Source: Limnohabitans sp. (GTDB lineage: Bacteria; Pseudomonadota; Gammaproteobacteria; Burkholderiales; Burkholderiaceae_C). Taken from it: a DNA stretch of 8,139 nucleotides. Of the stretch, positions 5,775 to 8,139 are shown one piece after another. Within the stretch, counting starts at the first letter, position 1; each line of letters opens with the position of its first letter. The notes beneath the pieces are model-generated. The model was not told the DNA's origin. It did no database searches and was given only the letters and a program-made list of their open reading frames with translations. A program made the translations under genes and the position numbers. Location of the stretch: the NCBI GenBank assembly GCA_018883305.1, contig VEQI01000133.1, forward strand, positions 1 through 8,139, given 5' to 3'.

Positions 5775-6683
5775 ATGTCATCTGCCACTGCATCCATTGC
5801 TCAGTTGTGGGTTTATCCGGTCAAATCCTGTGCCGGTATTTCCGTGCTGGCCAGCGCGCTCACGGACACGGGTCTGGAGTGGGACCGCGCCTGGATGGTG
5901 GTGGACGCCAAGGGTAAAGCCATCACCCAGCGTGAACTGCCTGCCATGGCGCTCATTCAGACCCGCATCCGCTTGTCTGACATTCAACTCAAGGCGCCTG
6001 GCATGCTGGGTCTGCATTTGTCCATGAATGAAGTGGACGCACCGATGACTGTTCAGGTCTGGGGTGACACGGTGCCGGCTTACAGCATGGGCGCGCTGGC
6101 CTCGCAATGGCTGTGTGATTTTCTGGGCCAGACACCGCGTGGCAAGAACATGCTGGCGCAACGGGGCCCCTTTCACCTGGTGCGCTTTGACCCCGAGCAT
6201 CCACGCCTGAGCGATGCCACCTGGACCGGTGACGTGCGCGCCCTGAACCAGTTCAGCGATGGCTTTCCGTTACTGGTGGTGAGTGAAGCCTCTTTGGCGG
6301 AGCTCAACCGCCGCTTGGCTGCCGCCGGGCAGGCCCCCGTGGGCATGGAGCGCTTTCGCCCCAACCTGGTGCTCTCAGGCTTGGCCGCCCATGAGGAAGA
6401 TCAGATCCGCAACTTGCGCATTGACGTGGGTGGCCGCACCGTGACACTGCAACTGGTCAAGCCCTGCAGCCGTTGTTCCATACCAGACGTCAACCCAAAC
6501 ACCGGTGAAACGGATGACGCTGTGGGGCAGGTGCTGGCGGCCTACCGGCGTGATGCTGGCCTCAAAGGGGAGGTCACTTTTGGGATGAACGCCATGGTCA
6601 CGGAAGGGTTGGTAGCGCCGGAGAGTGAGGAGGCGGAGCCGGTGTTGCGGGTGAGCCAGGCGGTGGAGATGCAGCCGCGTTGA
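5775..6683 (+). CDS. MOSC-domain protein with N-terminal beta-barrel domain (YcbX/mARC-like, no ferredoxin domain)
   Basis: The 302-residue protein starts with the MOSC_N signature (LWVYPVKSCAG, residues 11-21, and LEWDRAWMVVD at 34-44) and continues into a MOSC domain with FSDGFPLLVVS at 160-170, MERFRPNLVL at 191-200 and VKPCSRCSIPDVNPNTG at 228-244. MOSC proteins carry molybdenum cofactor; by analogy with mARC, where the second Cys of a CSRC motif is the proposed molybdenum ligand, Cys234 is the candidate here. Known relatives reduce N-hydroxylated compounds. E. coli YcbX (369 residues) has a C-terminal 2Fe-2S domain that this protein lacks, so a separate electron donor would be needed. 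The ATG at 5775 is chosen for GAAGG at 5760-5764 and because homology begins there; the open frame extends back over ubiH but that part is antisense shadow. It is divergent from ubiH. Substrate unknown. Confidence 0.9.
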   Translation: MSSATASIAQLWVYPVKSCAGISVLASALTDTGLEWDRAWMVVDAKGKAITQRELPAMALIQTRIRLSDIQLKAPGMLGLHLSMNEVDAPMTVQVWGDTVPAYSMGALASQWLCDFLGQTPRGKNMLAQRGPFHLVRFDPEHPRLSDATWTGDVRALNQFSDGFPLLVVSEASLAELNRRLAAAGQAPVGMERFRPNLVLSGLAAHEEDQIRNLRIDVGGRTVTLQLVKPCSRCSIPDVNPNTGETDDAVGQVLAAYRRDAGLKGEVTFGMNAMVTEGLVAPESEEAEPVLRVSQAVEMQPR

Positions 6684-6732
6684 GGCTCAGTCGTTGGTGT
6701 GCGGGCGCACGCCTCACGTTCACGAACCTTCG

Positions 6733-6795
6733 TCATCCCGTGGATGAAATGCAGCAATTTTTGTGTAAAAAATACTCATTGATTGAGTTTTATTA
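6733..6795 (+). terminator. Weak terminator candidates after the MOSC gene
   Basis: A hairpin TCATCC-CGT-GGATGA (6733-6747) is perfect over six bases, but the T-run (6758-6762) starts 10 bases after it, too far for a classic intrinsic terminator. A second, AT-rich hairpin ACTCA-TTGAT-TGAGT (6774-6788) is followed directly by TTTATTAAT, yet its stem has only two G-C pairs. A third small stem, GTGCG-GG-CGCAC, lies upstream at 6699-6710. Together they may end MOSC transcription, but none is strong alone. Confidence 0.3.
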
Positions 6796-6825
6796 ATAGA
6801 TAAATAAAAACTTAATAGTTAATTT
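6756..6825 (+). promoter_or_regulatory. AT-rich upstream region of the lipoprotein gene
   Basis: Of 70 bases only 10 are G or C (counted by hand), in sharp contrast with the GC-rich genes on both sides. The region lies upstream of the lipoprotein start at 6856 and presumably holds its promoter. Fragments such as TTGATT (6779-6784) and TATTAA (6791-6796) are present, but no -35/-10 pair with normal spacing can be named with confidence. TTAA-TAG-TTAA (6812-6822) is a short inverted repeat. A site for AT-binding nucleoid proteins is possible. Confidence 0.4.
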
Positions 6826-6843
6826 ATGGCGAGAATGTCCGAA

Positions 6844-6848
6844 AGGAG
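6844..6848 (+). promoter_or_regulatory. Strong Shine-Dalgarno site that fixes the lipoprotein start
   Basis: AGGAG within GAAAGGAG lies 7 bases before the ATG at 6856. It decides between this ATG and the in-frame ATG at 6826, and the resulting N-terminus is a proper lipoprotein signal peptide. It is one of the clearest ribosome-binding sites in the window. Confidence 0.8.
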
Positions 6849-6855
6849 TTCTGCC

Positions 6856-8055
6856 ATGAAACATGAGTTTCGATCCATCTTTTCCAAGTGGGCCTGGAGG
6901 GCCGGTTTATTGTGCCTGTTGGCCATGTCCGGCTGCAGTTCAGGTGGTTCATCGGGAGAGGTGGGCACGTTGAATGTGCTGCTCACGGATGCACCTGCCT
7001 GCGGTTTCGACCATGTGTACGTCACCGTGGACCACGTCGAGATCTCCACAGACGGCGGAACCTGGACCACTGTGCCGGTGAAGTCCACGCTGAGCCGGAT
7101 TGATCTGCTCACCCTGAGGAACGGTACGCTGCTGTCATTGGGCTCCGTGCCGCTGTCAGCGGGCACCTACCAACAAGTTCGCCTGGTGCTCAAGGACAAT
7201 GGTGCGTCGGCACCTTGGGCCAATGCCTTGGTGCTCACAGGCAGCACCAGTGAATTGCCCTTGAAAACGCCCAGCGGCCAGCAAAGCGGTTACAAAATTC
7301 GAGGGCCGTTCACGGTGCAGGCCAACACCCTGTCCGATCTGGTGCTCGACTTCGACGCCTGCCAGTCCATCGTGGCAGCCGGCGCCAGCGGGCAACATCT
7401 GCTCAAGCCTGTGGTGACGGCCACGGCTCAAGTGGTCAGCGGGGCCATTCAGGGGACGGCGCAGCCAGGGGCCGTGGTCTCGGCGCAGCAGTCAGATACT
7501 TCCGGCGCGGTGGTGGTCAAAAGCACCGTGGCCGATGCCGTGACCGGTGTGTTCACCTTGTCGCCTGTCTTATCCAGCGATGTGGGGGGGACCGTCGACG
7601 TGGTGGTGGTGCCTGCGGCCAGTGGCGCCGTGCCCACGGGGTCGATGACCTCGATCATCCAGGCGGTGCCGGTCACAGCCGGTGCCACCACCCAGCTGGG
7701 GACATTGAGTGCCGTGACCACGCCGATCTATAGCGTCACGGGGTCCGTGGACGTCGCGGGTTCGGCTGCACAGGCCAATCTTCGCGTGACTCAAACCCTC
7801 ACCAGTCAGGCCAAAGCCTATTGGGTGACCAGTGCATTGACCTCGGGCGGCACCTATGCCGTGGCGTTGGCAGCATCGGGGCCGCGGTTGGGCACCTACA
7901 GCACCAGCCTGCCCATCACGTTCACCACCCTCACCAACCCTGCAGATGTGGGCATTTACCAGGTCCAGGCCAGCGATGCGGCGGGAACCACGTCCACGCA
8001 GTCCGTCAATGTCAGTGCTGGCAGTGCCACGGCGAATTTCTCTCTCTCGCCTTGA
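6856..8055 (+). CDS. DUF4382 domain lipoprotein with low-charge C-terminal region
   Basis: The 399-residue protein has a lipoprotein signal peptide: basic start MKHEFRSIFSKWAWR, hydrophobic core, and a lipobox-like AMSGC with Cys27 as the acylated residue, followed by a Gly/Ser linker. DUF4382 covers about 36-190: GTLNVLLTDAPACGFDHVYVTVDHV begins at 37 and the family's closing pattern is LVLDFDACQSIV (162-173). Apart from the lipid-bearing Cys, the mature protein has only Cys49 and Cys169, which could form a disulfide. Residues 190-399 are rich in Ala, Ser, Thr, Val and Gly, with hints of beta-sandwich repeats (GAIQGTAQPGAVVSA near 196-210; YSVTGSVDVAG near 292-302); I do not recognise a family there. 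No glutamate occurs after residue 133. AGGAG at 6844-6848 lies 7 bases before the ATG, so that start is preferred over an in-frame ATG at 6826 with no such site. It appears monocistronic. Function unknown; probably an envelope or surface protein. Confidence 0.88.
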   Translation: MKHEFRSIFSKWAWRAGLLCLLAMSGCSSGGSSGEVGTLNVLLTDAPACGFDHVYVTVDHVEISTDGGTWTTVPVKSTLSRIDLLTLRNGTLLSLGSVPLSAGTYQQVRLVLKDNGASAPWANALVLTGSTSELPLKTPSGQQSGYKIRGPFTVQANTLSDLVLDFDACQSIVAAGASGQHLLKPVVTATAQVVSGAIQGTAQPGAVVSAQQSDTSGAVVVKSTVADAVTGVFTLSPVLSSDVGGTVDVVVVPAASGAVPTGSMTSIIQAVPVTAGATTQLGTLSAVTTPIYSVTGSVDVAGSAAQANLRVTQTLTSQAKAYWVTSALTSGGTYAVALAASGPRLGTYSTSLPITFTTLTNPADVGIYQVQASDAAGTTSTQSVNVSAGSATANFSLSP

Positions 8056-8139
8056 GGCGTGTGATCGAATCATTCATGCCCGCCGGTGGTGGTGATACCT
8101 CTTGTCTGAAGACGGGCAAGGGGCACCTCCGATATAGTC

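Noticed and set aside
7570..8073. 167-codon open frame on the minus strand
   Set aside because: It is antisense to the lipoprotein gene, Arg/Gly/His-rich, with no motif.
8077..8118. Possible terminator after the lipoprotein gene (TGCCCG and CGGGCA arms)
   Set aside because: The six-base arms are 30 bases apart and no T-run follows; I would not call it without folding support.
8133..8138. TATAGT as a -10 box for a gene beyond the right edge
   Set aside because: No -35 element lies 16-18 bases upstream and the downstream gene is not in the window.
1..8139. CRISPR array, insertion sequence, att site, tRNA, defence or phage system
   Set aside because: I read for regular repeats, terminal inverted repeats, transposase or nuclease motifs and cloverleaf patterns on both strands and found none; every long reading frame is explained by housekeeping or uncharacterised chromosomal genes.

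Overview
The window looks like a stretch of ordinary chromosome from a GC-rich betaproteobacterium, most likely Burkholderiales and perhaps Comamonadaceae. This rests on gene content and protein style: a paaI-paaK phenylacetate pair, a UbiH/UbiF-type hydroxylase directly followed by a DsbC-type protein, an M61 peptidase with a PDZ domain, and a DUF4382 lipoprotein. It is inferred from family knowledge and was not searched. No rRNA, tRNA, CRISPR array, insertion sequence, integrase or phage gene is visible.

Layout. At the left edge is the C-terminal third of paaI (1-145, +), followed after 13 bases by complete paaK (159-1457, +). These are the thioesterase and CoA ligase of aerobic phenylacetate degradation, and paaK appears to be the last gene of its transcription unit. 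A four-gene minus-strand unit follows, transcribed right to left: ubiH-like FAD monooxygenase (5693-4563), dsbC-like disulfide isomerase (4559-3786), a DUF3429 membrane protein (3695-3237) and an M61 peptidase (3237-1444). ubiH and dsbC are 3 bases apart. DUF3429 and M61 share one base (TGATG). The M61 gene runs tail to tail into paaK with a 14-base overlap and no evident terminator. Divergent from ubiH, across an 81-base regulatory gap, is a MOSC-domain protein (5775-6683, +). An AT-rich intergenic region (86% A+T over 6756-6825) then separates it from a DUF4382 lipoprotein (6856-8055, +) that has a very clear ribosome-binding site.

How the genes relate. PaaK activates phenylacetate to phenylacetyl-CoA, and PaaI rescues CoA from dead-end intermediates of the same pathway. 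In the minus-strand unit, ubiquinone biosynthesis and periplasmic disulfide isomerisation share a transcript, but no direct biochemical link is shown; DUF3429 and M61 are the most tightly coupled pair. The MOSC protein probably binds molybdenum cofactor and lacks the C-terminal ferredoxin domain of YcbX, so it would need a separate electron donor if it is an enzyme. The lipoprotein is of unknown function and sits as a stand-alone gene.

I found no convincing new multi-gene system. The points worth a second look are local: the overlapping convergent 3' ends, the M61 coupling, a near-leaderless ubiH start, a C-rich G-poor leader before the MOSC gene, an unusually long DsbC N-region, and the odd composition of the lipoprotein.
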